64,000 nt of DNA from Antilocapra americana (Eukaryota; Chordata; Mammalia; Artiodactyla; Antilocapridae): the NCBI GenBank assembly GCA_007570785.1, contig ML664161.1:17456101-17520100 (forward strand). The letters run 5' to 3'. Both the position numbers and the translations under genes were made by a program. The notes beneath the pieces are model-generated. The model ran no database searches and had not been told where the DNA came from. It saw nothing but the letters and a program-made list of their open reading frames with translations. Within the stretch, counting starts at the first letter, position 1, and each line of letters starts with the position of its first letter. Shown here in pieces: positions 25,001 through 33,113 of this stretch.

Positions 25001-27920
25001 GCGAGTATTTACTAAGCAAAGTGCAACAGTGTACTGGTGTACAACTTACTAATTTTGGATCCCTTAGAGGAAATTCTGGAGTCCAAATTATGCCACACAA
25101 ATTGCCTCAATTTTTTCCCTAGATATTATAAGTGCTTGTCTGTTTTGAACTTTTAAGTGGCTTGCATTATGAGGACTATAAACAGACTATTACCTGGCCA
25201 TAAACAGGTTTTTCTCTGAATCAACTGAGGTTATTTTTAATTTTACCTCTGTTTGGTGGAGGATGGGCACTGGTTATTATCTTTCCAACTACGCGCCTAT
25301 TAATTGATAAACTGTATCAAAGTTCTATGTCTGCATAGTGGGCGAACGGTTCTAAGAATTACCGTTAAGTTCAGATTTAGCAGTGTGTGCACCTGTGCAT
25401 CAAGGTTTCCAGGTAGCTGAGTTCTTCCTGGTGTCACTGAAGGCTGAACCATGGAAACAGAGTTAATTCATTATGGTGCTCTCCAAGCTAGGATACTTCC
25501 TAGGATGCTTGTGCTTCCATGTATGTAGACATAATAAGGAAGTGAGTTTGATGGTATCCCTCTTCCCAGTTTTGGAAACTATTGAATTTATTTATAGATT
25601 CATTTACAGTGAATTTAAATGATGATTTATAAAGCTCCAAAATGAGCATATTTTCTTATGGAGGGAAAGAATCTAAGACATGAAACATCTTTATTTTAGT
25701 GGTGTTTCTAAAAGATGTTTATTAGTTCTAAATTGTTCCCTTGAGATTTAAAAAGATTCATATAATAATTCTAGAAATTCTTGAATCTTATAAAGGTGTT
25801 AGCATTTTAATTCATAGTTAAGAGAAATGTAAACATAGTCCATTCTTACATTAAAATGATTTATTTTATATAATTGAACCTGATGGACTAGTTCTCACAT
25901 GTATGTAGTGACTTACATTAGGTTTATTGGAGTTTTAATTCTTACATAATTTACTTGCTCCCAAAATTTATACCATATTTTACATAATCAGGGATTTTTC
26001 TTCATCAGTTTCTGAGAGAAAATAAATTCTTTGAAAGGAAGAGACTGATTATTTTGATAATTCTTCAAATCATGAATTCTAAGTTGCAAGTCCTTGAAGA
26101 GAAAGTTCTAAGGTTTAAAATGAGGCCAGTCCCAGCAGACCAGAGGTAGTTTGTTGCCATTGGGTTGCTGGTAGGGTGTTAGTTTTGGTTAGTCTTTTCC
26201 CTTCTTTTCCCCAATCCCCACCACCATTGCAAATAGGTCAGTCCCTTGAAAGATAGGCAAAATGTGAAAAGGGGATAGTTACCGAATTAATGGTGGACAT
26301 TTTCCACCATGACCATCGTCCACATTTTAAGATGGTGGACAAATCTTTAGTTTGCTTGAATTTTTTTATATTACTCAGAACAGTTTCTAGTGTGAAACAT
26401 TAAAAAGGAACCATAAAACACACTTGGAAATCTTACTATGCTTTAAAAAAAAAACAACTATTAAATAATACCTGAGTAATAAAGTTTTTACATGTTTGAT
26501 GAAAATTTCATATTGATGCATGCTACACCATCAGCTGCACCCATTTTACCTCCCCCCTCCCACCCGACTGATAAGTGCAAACACTATCTGGGCTTAGAAT
26601 GTGGCATTTCCTATTCTTAGTTGTGGATTTTTACATCAAACTTATCCCACAACTGTAGACTAATCAGAAGCAAATGGCTGGATTCTTGTGAAAGAGGACT
26701 TTAGGCGTCCTCTATGTCCAGCTTGAAATATTCTGTAATCAGCACCAAACCACAGGCATATTTTTCAAACTTCATTTTTGGTTGGAGGTGGTACCCATCT
26801 TAAGAAAATTTTGAAATTGGGTAACCCACCATTAGTCTGTTTTAAAAGTAAAATTACTCTTTATCCATAAATAAACTTTAGAAATATTTTTTCAACACCT
26901 GTAATTTTTTTCTCATCTTCAACAGTCACAGTTGCAGATTATATTTCTAGAGCTGAGTCTCAGAGCAGACAAAGAAACCTCCCAAGGGAAACTTTGGCTA
27001 AAAACAAGAAAGAAATGGTAAGGAGAATTTAACCTGTAGGTTTTGGCGTTTTTGTTTTTGTTATGGTTTAGTTTTATTTTTACTTCTTAACTTGTATGAT
27101 CACTTGTTTCCCCAACTAGACCAGTAATATTTTAGTTAAAGACTACTCTTGATTTTGTTTTTGGCCCCAGGTGACTGAATATGCATGCTTGAGCCTGAAA
27201 TACTTTTCAGTTAGAACTAGAAATAGCATTTGTAAAAGATACTGGGCATAGAGACTGTTAACCTTAATTTGGGGAGCAATAGGCTGAATAGACCGTCTTC
27301 TTAGTGGTGGATAAAAATCTTTGTTTCAGTTCTTTGAAATATTTTAAGGGATTTGATATGTAAATTTGAGTTTCCAAAAAAGGTGAGTAAATAGGTGGTT
27401 GTTTGTCTTACTTAGGGTATTAACTGTTTATGTCTTTTTATATGGTGAGTTTTTTCCAGTGGCTAAAATGAAATTAGGTGCAAATTTTCAATAAACAGGT
27501 ACAGATTCTTCTTGTGGCTTATGTACTGCTAGCTACTAGAGATAAAAAGTTGAAAGACCCAGAGAGGTGGAATACATTGGTTTTTTCTTTCTTTCTTTTT
27601 TTTTAATTTTAAGAATGTTTTTATTCAGATCATTGTGGTATGTGAAACTAAAATTATTTATTAGCTAATTAATGTTTATGTAGTTATTTTCCTCCTCAGT
27701 TATAGATTTTATTTATAAAGAAGTTGAAAAAGTTGTCTCCCTTTGGCAGGCAAAAGATGTGATTGAAGAGCATGGTCCTTCAGAAAAGGCAATAAATGGC
27801 CCAACTAGTGCTTCTGGCGATGAAATTTCTAAGCTACAGCGTACTCCAGGAGAAGAAAAGATTAATACCTTAAAAGAAGAAAATACTCAAGACGCAGCAG
27901 TCCTGAATGGTGTTTCATAA
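949..27920 (+). CDS. FXR1: FXR1, fragile X-related protein 1, coding exons 4-17 (5' end outside window)
   Basis: Cytoplasmic RNA-binding protein of the FMR1/FXR1/FXR2 family that associates with polyribosomes and mRNP granules and controls translation and stability of target mRNAs; it is important in striated muscle. Join: 949-1020, 1436-1584, 1814-1907, 2566-2682, 3925-4095, 5552-5630, 9285-9394, 14213-14299, 15553-15760, 20522-20725, 22419-22619, 23322-23402, 26926-27017, 27750-27920. These add to 1,836 nt, or 611 residues plus stop, reading through every GT-AG junction without a frame break. With the 66 residues of exons 1-3 expected upstream, the protein is 677 residues, the length of the long muscle isoform. 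Seen directly: second Tudor domain, two KH domains with intact GxxG loops (GTHG 235-238, GKNG 298-301), NES-like leucine stretch, RGG region, arginine-rich basic segments. No disruption is seen, so the gene looks functional. Its introns carry BovB and SINE insertions but no exon is hit. Confidence 0.97.
1021..1435 (+). other. FXR1: FXR1 intron 4
   Basis: Short intron of 415 nt, gtaagt to tttag. I see no repeat or RNA gene in it. Confidence 0.85.
1436..1584 (+). CDS. FXR1: FXR1 coding exon 5 (149 nt, residues 91-140)
   Basis: Encodes [17 protein letters not shown] onward to PEDLREA: the rest of the second Tudor domain and the start of the linker to KH0. The acceptor is tttag at 1431-1435. The donor gtgagt starts at 1585, so the Ala140 codon GC/G is split between exons. 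The domain is known in this family to bind methylated lysine or arginine. Confidence 0.95.
1814..1907 (+). CDS. FXR1: FXR1 coding exon 6 (94 nt, residues 140-171)
   Basis: Starts with the last base of the Ala140 codon, then [20 protein letters not shown] and on to QLMIL. Acceptor ttag at 1810-1813, donor gtaaga at 1908. The segment lies in the KH0 region preceding KH1. A Bov-tA SINE starts about 40 bases past the donor. Confidence 0.95.
1944..2131 (+). mobile_element. Bov-tA SINE, sense, in FXR1 intron 6
   Basis: Contains the Bov-tA landmarks in order: gcctacaatgcaggagacc, tggggaagatcc, ggcaacccactccag, ttgcctggagaa, and a gactgagtgactt tail. The tRNA-like head is shortened. It begins about 40 bases after the exon 6 donor. 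Confidence 0.88.
2566..2682 (+). CDS. FXR1: FXR1 coding exon 7 (117 nt, residues 172-210)
   Basis: Encodes [20 protein letters not shown] through [14 protein letters not shown] in phase 0 to phase 0, with tatag acceptor and gtaagt donor. It covers the end of KH0 and the linker into KH1. The exon length equals the FMR1 counterpart. Confidence 0.95.
3390..3890 (-). mobile_element. Old L1 (L1M-type) 3' end, antisense, in FXR1 intron 7
   Basis: Plus strand carries the reverse complement of the L1 ORF2 end and 3' UTR: ccattctactttg, ggaatcatacagtattt, tggcttatttcactaagc, gctgaataattctg, tgttgtttatcccatc and atgctatgaacatggg. Many substitutions, so an old copy. Confidence 0.8.
3925..4095 (+). CDS. 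FXR1: FXR1 coding exon 8 (171 nt, residues 211-267, KH1 core)
   Basis: Encodes [18 protein letters not shown] followed by the KH1 GxxG loop GTHG at residues 235-238 and ending GTFRIYGE. Acceptor ctag at 3921-3924, donor gtatgc at 4096. The GxxG loop is the single-stranded RNA contact of type I KH domains and is intact. Confidence 0.96.
4234..4285. repeat. AT-rich low-complexity stretch in FXR1 intron 8
   Basis: Nearly pure A/T with repeated atat blocks, prone to hairpins. Includes three near copies of taatatat. Confidence 0.7.
4675..4865 (+). mobile_element. MIR SINE, in FXR1 intron 8
   Basis: Shows the MIR order: gtgattaagatgaaaggctttgg, tgtctctaccactt, then cattgtaaaatgaaaat. Divergence is high, as expected for this ancient mammalian family. 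Confidence 0.7.
5552..5630 (+). CDS. FXR1: FXR1 coding exon 9 (79 nt, residues 268-294)
   Basis: Encodes [20 protein letters not shown] to NLVG. It contributes the end of KH1 and first strand of KH2. Acceptor ccgcag ending 5551; donor gtaagt at 5631 splits the Gly294 codon. Confidence 0.95.
5631..9284 (+). other. FXR1: FXR1 intron 9 (3.65 kb), free of young repeats
   Basis: A+T-rich intron between the two KH2 exons. I see no BovB, Bov SINE or L1 copy; a degraded L2-like stretch may lie at about 7590-7690. The only clear structure is a 42-base tandem duplication at 9033-9116 close to the exon 10 acceptor. Confidence 0.6.
9033..9116 (+). repeat. Tandem duplication, two 42-base units
   Basis: Unit 1 9033-9074 and unit 2 9075-9116 share gaagagaaggaggtttcata and tagcaacc/tagccata with only a few differences. 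It ends about 170 bases upstream of the FXR1 exon 10 acceptor. Confidence 0.85.
9285..9394 (+). CDS. FXR1: FXR1 coding exon 10 (110 nt, residues 294-330, KH2 core)
   Basis: Completes Gly294 and encodes [18 protein letters not shown] and [17 protein letters not shown]. The KH2 GxxG loop is GKNG at 298-301. Ile304, the position equivalent to the FMR1 I304N disease site, is present. Acceptor aaag at 9281-9284, donor gtaagt at 9395. FMR1 has two further exons before the next segment; FXR1 does not, as seen here. Confidence 0.96.
9772..10035 (+). mobile_element. Dimeric BOVA2 SINE in FXR1 intron 10
   Basis: Two head-to-tail Bov-A monomers, each from ttggagaaggaaatgg to gacatgactgaagtg, joined by a gcatgcatgcatgc linker near 9891-9905. 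Flanked by the 9-base direct repeat ctgatgcca at 9763-9771 and 10036-10044, so the dimer inserted as one unit. Confidence 0.88.
10711..10922 (+). mobile_element. Bov-tA SINE, sense, in FXR1 intron 10
   Basis: Starts ggcttccctggtgattcc and runs through gatccctgggttgggaag, ccagtatttttgcctgg and ttggacatgacttagcaac. Complete head but clearly diverged. Confidence 0.88.
11441..12880 (-). mobile_element. BovB (RTE LINE) 3' part, antisense, in FXR1 intron 10
   Basis: Minus-strand pieces of BovB reverse transcriptase: [38 protein letters not shown] and [17 protein letters not shown] segments, broken by frameshifts and stops. The 3' end with the tcagttcagtca tail is at the left. About 1.4 kb, truncated at its 5' side near 12,880. 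No longer coding. Confidence 0.9.
12881..13717 (+). other. FXR1: FXR1 intron 10, unique stretch
   Basis: A+T-rich sequence between BovB and a SINE. No element recognised. Confidence 0.5.
13718..13834 (+). mobile_element. BOVA2 SINE 3' part, sense, in FXR1 intron 10
   Basis: ggtaacccactccagtatcc, ttgcctggaaaatttc, agaggagcctggtgggctgc and cacgactgagcgactaacac. The tRNA-like head is absent. Confidence 0.88.
14213..14299 (+). CDS. FXR1: FXR1 coding exon 11 (87 nt, residues 331-359)
   Basis: Encodes [20 protein letters not shown] to AYLK, the last strand and helix of KH2. Acceptor ttacag at 14207-14212. The donor gtttgt at 14300 departs from gtaagt and is therefore probably weak. Phase 0 at both ends. 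Confidence 0.95.
14597..15360 (+). repeat. Dispersed pair of about 90-base local duplicates in FXR1 intron 11
   Basis: Copies at about 14597-14690 and 15259-15360 share catctgtaaacattcc, gaaggaga, gtcttttttatattgtat and gtagca in the same order and orientation, with scattered differences. Confidence 0.75.
15553..15760 (+). CDS. FXR1: FXR1 coding exon 12 (208 nt, residues 360-429; holds an 87-nt alternatively removed segment)
   Basis: Encodes [20 protein letters not shown], the leucine-rich stretch corresponding to the FMR1 nuclear export signal, then 29 residues (380-408) starting [10 protein letters not shown], then [21 protein letters not shown], the first RG-rich motif. Acceptor tatag at 15548-15552, donor gtaaaa at 15761. 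The 29-residue segment is bounded by an internal GT at 15611 and AG ending 15697. Removal keeps the frame and gives the QIGSRSY junction of the shorter isoform as I remember it. Confidence 0.94.
15761..17986 (+). other. FXR1: FXR1 intron 12, 5' part
   Basis: Mostly unique A+T-rich sequence with an AT microsatellite near 17268-17291 and two close copies of ttgataaaatgtg near 17427 and 17458. No gene or recent transposon seen. Confidence 0.55.
17988..18202 (+). mobile_element. Bov-tA SINE, sense, full length, in FXR1 intron 12
   Basis: gggctttcctggtggctcag, ctgccaatgcaggagacaagg, ggaagatcccctggagaagg, ccagtgttcttgcctagg and ttgacttagtgactaaacaac. All landmarks present and little diverged. Confidence 0.92.
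18203..20521 (+). other. FXR1: FXR1 intron 12, 3' part
   Basis: 2.3 kb of A+T-rich sequence without recognisable transposons, ending in a T-rich tract and ccaag acceptor before exon 13. Confidence 0.55.
20522..20725 (+). CDS. FXR1: FXR1 coding exon 13 (204 nt, residues 429-497, RGG region)
   Basis: Encodes [20 protein letters not shown], an acidic serine-rich stretch, then [20 protein letters not shown] and RGGKSSISS, the RGG-type RNA-binding region. Acceptor caag ending at 20521. The donor gtagtc at 20726 is non-optimal. Phase 1 at both ends, so it could be skipped without frame shift. Confidence 0.95.
20726..22418 (+). other. FXR1: FXR1 intron 13
   Basis: 1.7 kb. Holds a TA/CA microsatellite at about 20866-20900; otherwise nothing recognised. 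Confidence 0.6.
20866..20900. repeat. TA/CA microsatellite
   Basis: Runs of atat interrupted by gca, followed by a short ca run, shortly after FXR1 exon 13. Confidence 0.85.
22419..22619 (+). CDS. FXR1: FXR1 coding exon 14 (201 nt, residues 497-564)
   Basis: Encodes [20 protein letters not shown] to a basic cluster RRRRSRRRR that resembles a nuclear or nucleolar localisation signal, then [16 protein letters not shown] to NENGL. Acceptor tttag ending 22418, donor gtatgt at 22620. Phase 1 at both ends. If the following intron were retained the frame would stop two codons past the donor. Confidence 0.95.
22620..23321 (+). other. FXR1: FXR1 intron 14
   Basis: 702 nt without transposons. Near its end it has a long T run (about 23245-23263), then a cag at 23288-23290, 31 bases before the acceptor actually used for exon 15. 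Confidence 0.7.
23322..23402 (+). CDS. FXR1: FXR1 coding exon 15, muscle-specific cassette exon (81 nt, residues 564-591)
   Basis: Encodes [18 protein letters not shown] and RGQAEDRQP: 27 codons, phase 1 to phase 1, hence a clean in-frame cassette. In FXR1 this exon is known to be included mainly in heart and skeletal muscle and adds a second arginine-rich motif. Acceptor ttacag ending 23321 lacks a good pyrimidine tract directly upstream; donor gtaact at 23403. Both features fit regulated inclusion. Confidence 0.93.
23403..26925 (+). other. FXR1: FXR1 intron 15 (3.5 kb), free of recognisable repeats
   Basis: Separates the two regulated exons 15 and 16. A short CA-rich run (about 24796-24829) is the only low-complexity stretch. 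No SINE, LINE or LTR is seen. Holds the hairpin-like pair of atggtggaca repeats at 26290-26341. Confidence 0.6.
26926..27017 (+). CDS. FXR1: FXR1 coding exon 16 (92 nt, residues 591-621; frame-switching)
   Basis: Encodes [20 protein letters not shown] to NKKEM. Acceptor aacag ending 26925, donor gtaagg at 27018. Because 92 is not a multiple of three, skipping changes the frame of exon 17 to GKRCD and stop at 27764-27766, giving the known short C-terminus class of FXR1 isoforms. Confidence 0.95.
27018..27749 (+). other. FXR1: FXR1 intron 16
   Basis: 732 nt, gtaagg to ggcag. Contains a T-rich tract near 27585-27605. Nothing else recognised. Confidence 0.65.
27750..27920 (+). CDS. FXR1: FXR1 terminal coding exon 17 (residues 622-677 and stop)
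   Basis: Encodes [20 protein letters not shown] to VLNGVS and TAA at 27918-27920. Acceptor ggcag ending 27749. The segment is hydrophilic, acidic and probably disordered. The second reading frame reaches a TGA at 27764 when exon 16 is skipped. Confidence 0.96.
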
Positions 27921-28208
27921 ACTGAAGAAGTTCCTAGTTTACAGTTCTTTTACATTACATTTTACAATAGTGCTTGTACAAGCTTGCCAAAGATAGAATA
28001 TGGATCGCCAGTCTTTCCATCGCACTTTCAGTTCCTCCATACGGAATTCAGAAAGGGGAGGGATCCTGAAGAAATCATATGTTAAACATACTTTGACACC
28101 TACTGTGTTATATATCATCAGATGTGCCTTGAGAATAGTATATGTAACATTAAAAAAAAGTTGCTGGCTATAGGAAATGTTATTTTGTTTTCAAAATATG
28201 GCAGAGAT

Positions 28209-28230
28209 GGGGGGAGGTGGGTGGGGTGGG
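28209..28230 (+). promoter_or_regulatory. FXR1: Potential RNA G-quadruplex in FXR1 3' UTR
   Basis: Four guanine runs of 6, 3, 4 and 3 separated by loops of 4, 1 and 1 bases, on the mRNA-sense strand. This meets the usual G3+N1-7 pattern with very short loops. Folding and function are inferred. Confidence 0.55.
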
Positions 28231-28775
28231 ATCCCTAACCTAATATTCTTTATGAAAGCATTAGCTGCTTTTGTTACATTTTTAATAATATGCAACCACT
28301 TCTTCACCTGAGGAAAACTAGAATGAAATGCAGTCTAAGATATTTTGCACTGAATTGTAATTTCTTCATTAGTTTTAGTCTGGAAACTGGTCTGTTTTAA
28401 TGTGTTTTAAAAATGCTGTATTGTAGAGGAAAATCTGCAGACCACTGGAATACATTTGTTAAACACTCATCTGCAGGGACACTGGGTGTTATTGGCAGTG
28501 ACTGTTCTACATTGAGGCTTTGTTTGGTTTATTTATTAAAGTGTACAGTATTTAAAAAATCAAACATAGCTTTAGTTAAAACACTAAGCTGAATTAGTCA
28601 TGTTCATTCAGACATAACCTGAACTACTGAAAAGATCAATTTCCAGAAGGTTTATTCTGTATAAACTACATGTTAGTCTTCAGTAGAATATCTTTTCTTT
28701 TTTCTTTTTTTTCTTTTTTTTTTCTTTTTGGTTTTGATTGTTTGATGTGCAATATGTTTTTGTATGCAGGTAGTA

Positions 28776-28781
28776 AATAAA
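28776..28781 (+). terminator. FXR1: Candidate FXR1 polyadenylation signal AATAAA
   Basis: Canonical hexamer about 860 nt past the stop codon, followed by a T-rich stretch. ATTAAA at 28535 is an upstream alternative. Confidence 0.5.
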
Positions 28782-28800
28782 CTTTTGATCTTCCATTTGC

Positions 28801-31800
28801 TGATTTTTAACTTTCTACTTTTTAAACCAACTGTTGAAAAGTAGTTGGACCTACCTAAAGGCCTAGAGTAGTATTCTGATTGCTTTTTGAGATGCATTTA
28901 TACTTGTTCATAAATAGTATTAAAATATTAGTTGATCATTTTGTAATGAATCCTCTGAAGTCTTAGTACTTAAAAATTTAGTATGTTAGAATAGAATGGT
29001 TTAGGGAATTGGTCTCAGAGATTTAATATTAGGAAAGTGTTTGTAACAAAATTTTAGTCATAGGAAACTTTTGGAAGGCAGTGGGGTAAAATCCAGAATT
29101 TTACTTTTGCCTTTGTTAATTTTATAAAGTATAATGAACAGTTTTTAAATAAGGAATGTCACTGATTTTTGGTTTTCAAGGTAATAATTTTAAAGGTTCT
29201 CATATTAATGATTGGATTTTTTGTAAATATTTTGTCCAGATGGCTTAATGATAAGACTATGGAAACTTTTACACAAAGTAAAAGTTTGCAAGCTGATAAT
29301 TGTGGATTTGTGGGAGGGTTTTGCTCCACAATGTTATATAAAGACTACTGAGCAAGAAGAGGGAGCCCTTTTGAATTCAGGGTGTAGCTAAAAATATTTG
29401 CCAGGTCATTGTATATAAACCTTAGCTCTCAAATTTATTATCAGTGAGGTTAAGGTGTGATAATATCAAATGCTTTTTCCTAAAACCCTAATAATGGAAA
29501 ATATTAAAGTAAGGTGTAGTGTGAACAGTGCAGTCTTTGGACTTTAAAAACAGGTAACATTTTTGGCTTTTTTATTGAACAGTAGAATTATAAATTAACT
29601 ATAAGGTATGGGAATTTTCAGTAATCTCTAAATTGATAAATATGGGGAAAAAAATGATTTTTCATTTTCTTCCAGGCAGTAGACTATATTCATGAAAGTC
29701 CTCCCTGTTCTGTAAAGACTGGTTCAATGAGAAAGGAGGAAACACAAAATCATCTTAAAAGTGGCATTAGCCAAAGGAGTTTTTTAGAACTGACAACCAT
29801 ATTCTAGGATATAAATATTAAGATTTCATTTTTTACAAATGACTAATCCCAATATCCTTTAAAAATACATACTACAGCATCATGATAGGCTTTTTTTTCT
29901 TTTTTAATAGCATATGCTCAGATTTAGAAGTGAAAAGCCCAGTCCCCAAAGGTAACTATTCTTTCTAGAAGTAGCCTTCCAAACTTTGAGAGAGGTGCAT
30001 CTTTTTTGGCTATTAGTTACATGAAATGTTGCTTTGGGAGAACTTGCCAGCTGCTGTGACCCCTTCCCATTCCCCCACCAAATCTAAAGATTTTCTGCAG
30101 ATTAAATACTGTTTTAGCATATATATACAAAATTATATATGATGTCAACTAAATTATAAAACAAGAGGTGACATTACATGGGGGTAAAAATGATCATTTC
30201 CTGAAACTTGGGATACACAGCACTGAACAGTGTCAACAACAAATAGCAGAGCTTAACGTTATTTAAGTTTCCCAGTACTGAAGGTTCTATGATCAGGGTT
30301 CTTTAAAAACATATTCTAGCATTTTAATTTTAACCTCAGATTTATAGATTTTTTTTTCCTTTCATGTTCTGTCCTTTGAAATTTTGGAGCCAATTGCTCA
30401 GTTTTCGTTGGAATTAACATGTTTGGGGGGAATCATTTATGCTGAGTAAAATATGACTGCAAGACACACAGTGCAAAAGAACTGTTAACAGGTCGTTATC
30501 AACAGCAAGATGCCTTATAAATATTCATTGAAACAGTAAAATTCAATATTTTAGCCTAAAATGTTTAAACTTGTTTGATTATCTCTTAAATGAAGCCATT
30601 CTGTCTGGATTAACTTAAATGACTTCTGATACAAGGTCTTCTTTAAGGTAGGAAATAAAATTTCTAGTGTGCTGAATATTATAAAGTTTTTTAGTGTGTA
30701 ACAGTCCAGCATGTTTAGGTTTTTACCTTTGTGTTAAGATGGTAGTTACCCAGTTTCTTCCACTTCTCATTTTACATCTACCTGCTTTTACTCTTCTTGT
30801 AATTTAGAGCAGAAGAAATTAAGAGCTGCAGAGAAAAGTATGAAACCAAGCTTTTCACAATATATAGATATGGACTTGGGTTCCATCTTTTCCCACAGGT
30901 TCTCAATTATTTCTTGAATGGTTTTGGTCTGCGTGACTTGGTATTAAATGCTTCCATAAGTATTCCCATTATTTGTAAAATACCTGAAAGCAAGAGAATT
31001 TGCTTAAACTCTTAGAGCTTGGAATAGATTCAACTTCAGGCCCACCCATTATAGCCTACTTTCATCACCAGCAAAGCAGGTTTATAAAGCTATGAAGCAG
31101 TTAGGACTCACCTTAACCATGACAACCTAGAGGCCCAGTGAAGGCAAAAGGAAAGGGGCTCAGCAGGGAAACTAAACCTCTGGTATGCTAGTTCTAAATA
31201 TTATGGCTGTAAATAGGCATCTTTTAAGGACTGATACATAGAGACCCAAATTATAAGTGAACATAGTAAACTGGAGAACATACTTTGGGCTTATAGTTTC
31301 AGTAGCTGTGCACCTTGGCATAGTTTCTCATTTTCCAATCCACAAAATACGGGGAAATCATCACAATTTTTCATCCTCCCCCGCAACAGATAAGGAAGCA
31401 GAGCTCTAAGCATATAGATTCCTTGCTCAAAGTTGTCTGGCTATTGATAGCATAAGTTTTGACTTGAAACCTGTATCTCCTATTCCCTAGTCCTATATTC
31501 AATCATAATCTTCCTCCCTTTTTTAAAGTGTACATCTGAACGGAGCAACTGATAAAAGGCCCCAAGGTGTAAGTGTAATGACAAGTACCAGACTCATATC
31601 TCAGTACCACCAAGGAAAACATCCCTGGGTTATCATATTTGTGAAAAGTACCACAGTGTAGAGGTTAACAGTGTAGATCTTCAGCTTTCTTGACCCAGCA
31701 TGTTGCTTTGGGCAAGTTTCTTAACCTCACTAAACCTGTAAAATGTCCTTTAATAGTAACTACTGTGGAGATAAAGGGGAAATGCTTAGCACAGTGCTAG

Positions 31801-32250
31801 CACATCATAGTCAATAAATGTTAACAATACACAAGTATTTTGTAAAAAAACACTAGAAGATGAAGGCTCTCTTATAGATCATCCATACTTGTAACAATTA
31901 TCAGGACCTAGAGCCCTCAAATTCATGACTTTTTTACCCAAGAAAAATGGTAAGTCTAACAGCTTTCAATGAAATAAGAGATTCTTAAAAGGTAAGCCTA
32001 GAGAAAAAGAAAAACTGATCGTTGTGAAAGAAAAATGTGCTCTGTTGTGCTCATTAGTATTAAAGTAGATTCCATTGTCTTAATACTTCTCTTAAAACAG
32101 GTATGCTATTTTTGCATTAAACACAAGTATACCTACTATATGAACTTTTCCTTTTTAAAGTTAATGCTTGATTGCCTTTGGGTGTATTTTCTGTGTCTGA
32201 AAAATTTGCTAAATTTTTAGTTTTTTACTAAACTTGTTCATAAACAATTT
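28801..32250. other. Region between the FXR1 and DNAJC19 3' ends
   Basis: A+T-rich and without young retroelements. An AATAAA near 30653 on the plus strand could serve a longer FXR1 3' UTR. A MIR copy lies at about 31650-31830. No coding region supported. Confidence 0.5.
31650..31830 (+). mobile_element. MIR SINE
   Basis: Landmarks gtagaggttaacagtgtag, ctttgggcaagtttcttaacc, gtaaaatgtcc and gcttagcacagtgctagca in the MIR order. Confidence 0.75.
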
Positions 32251-33042
32251 TTTATTAGGAAGATTGAAATAAAAGGCTAGTTATTATTAGCAGATTACTT
32301 ATTTTCAAGTTCATACCTCCAAAATCACCTGTGATTTCCCAGTAGGCTGTGAAAATGAGTCACCTGGTATCTACAAAATAGTGCTCTGCCTACTGTGTTT
32401 TTTAACAAATGTTTAATGTGATTATGTAAATAACTAATTAATTTATAAATAGTCCCTTTAAGGGGCTACCTAAATAAAATACACATGTCATTAAAAAACA
32501 AAACATGTACTCTCAAATCTTTATCATACTGTTTTTAATGTATGAAATCTGAAACAATTCAGATTTATCATAGACAAGAGGTAAATACATACCTTACATC
32601 AATTTCTTAGGTTAAAGTTGTGGCTAAACTCACTTTAAAATTCAGGGTTCTAAGTGACTAGGGAGTTCTCTGTACCTTGAACAGCCTTCCCTCCCAATGA
32701 GATGAGTCCCTATACCATCATATTTATCACATTTTAATTATCAGTCTCCCGTTAGATTGGAGATTCCTTTAGGGCTGAGACTGTTCACTTTGTCTTGAAA
32801 TAGGTACCAAATTATTTGTCAAATCAGTAATGAACAACACTTAAATGGTATGCATTTAGCCATAATATAACCTACAAATAATCTATAATCTGATTTAAAA
32901 TCCTCAAATTTAAACAGATTATACCAAGCCTTTGATTTAGCTTGTGCTAAATAACTTCTAAAATTTGTAGGTTTGAGGCATTTTATTATAAAAAGCTGGT
33001 ACACATAAGTGAATAAGGACTTAAAATCATCATACATTTACT
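32251..33042 (-). other. DNAJC19: Probable DNAJC19 3' UTR
   Basis: Sequence after the DNAJC19 stop codon. Minus-strand AATAAA hexamers are at plus 32982-32987 and 32251-32256; the second gives a UTR of about 0.8 kb. Which is used cannot be read from sequence. An L2-like ancient fragment may lie at about 32690-32815. Confidence 0.5.
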
Positions 33043-33113
33043 TCATTTTTTAGCTTGACCTTCTAGTAAATCTTTAGCTTCATTGATTTTAGCTGCTATA
33101 TAAGGAGATCCTC
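33043..33113 (-). CDS. DNAJC19: DNAJC19 terminal coding exon 6 (residues 94-116 and stop)
   Basis: Encodes [20 protein letters not shown] and AKK then TGA (plus 33043-33045): helix III of the J domain and the basic C-terminus. Acceptor atag on the minus strand. Confidence 0.95.

Larger units (their letters stand above)
27921..28800 (+). other. FXR1: FXR1 3' UTR
   Basis: Non-coding sequence following the stop codon. It holds a four-run guanine tract (28209-28230), a T/C-rich stretch (about 28691-28730) and candidate poly(A) signals ATTAAA at 28535-28540 and AATAAA at 28776-28781. The 3' end is inferred from the signals only; longer forms ending nearer AATAAA at about 30653 cannot be excluded. 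Confidence 0.75.
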
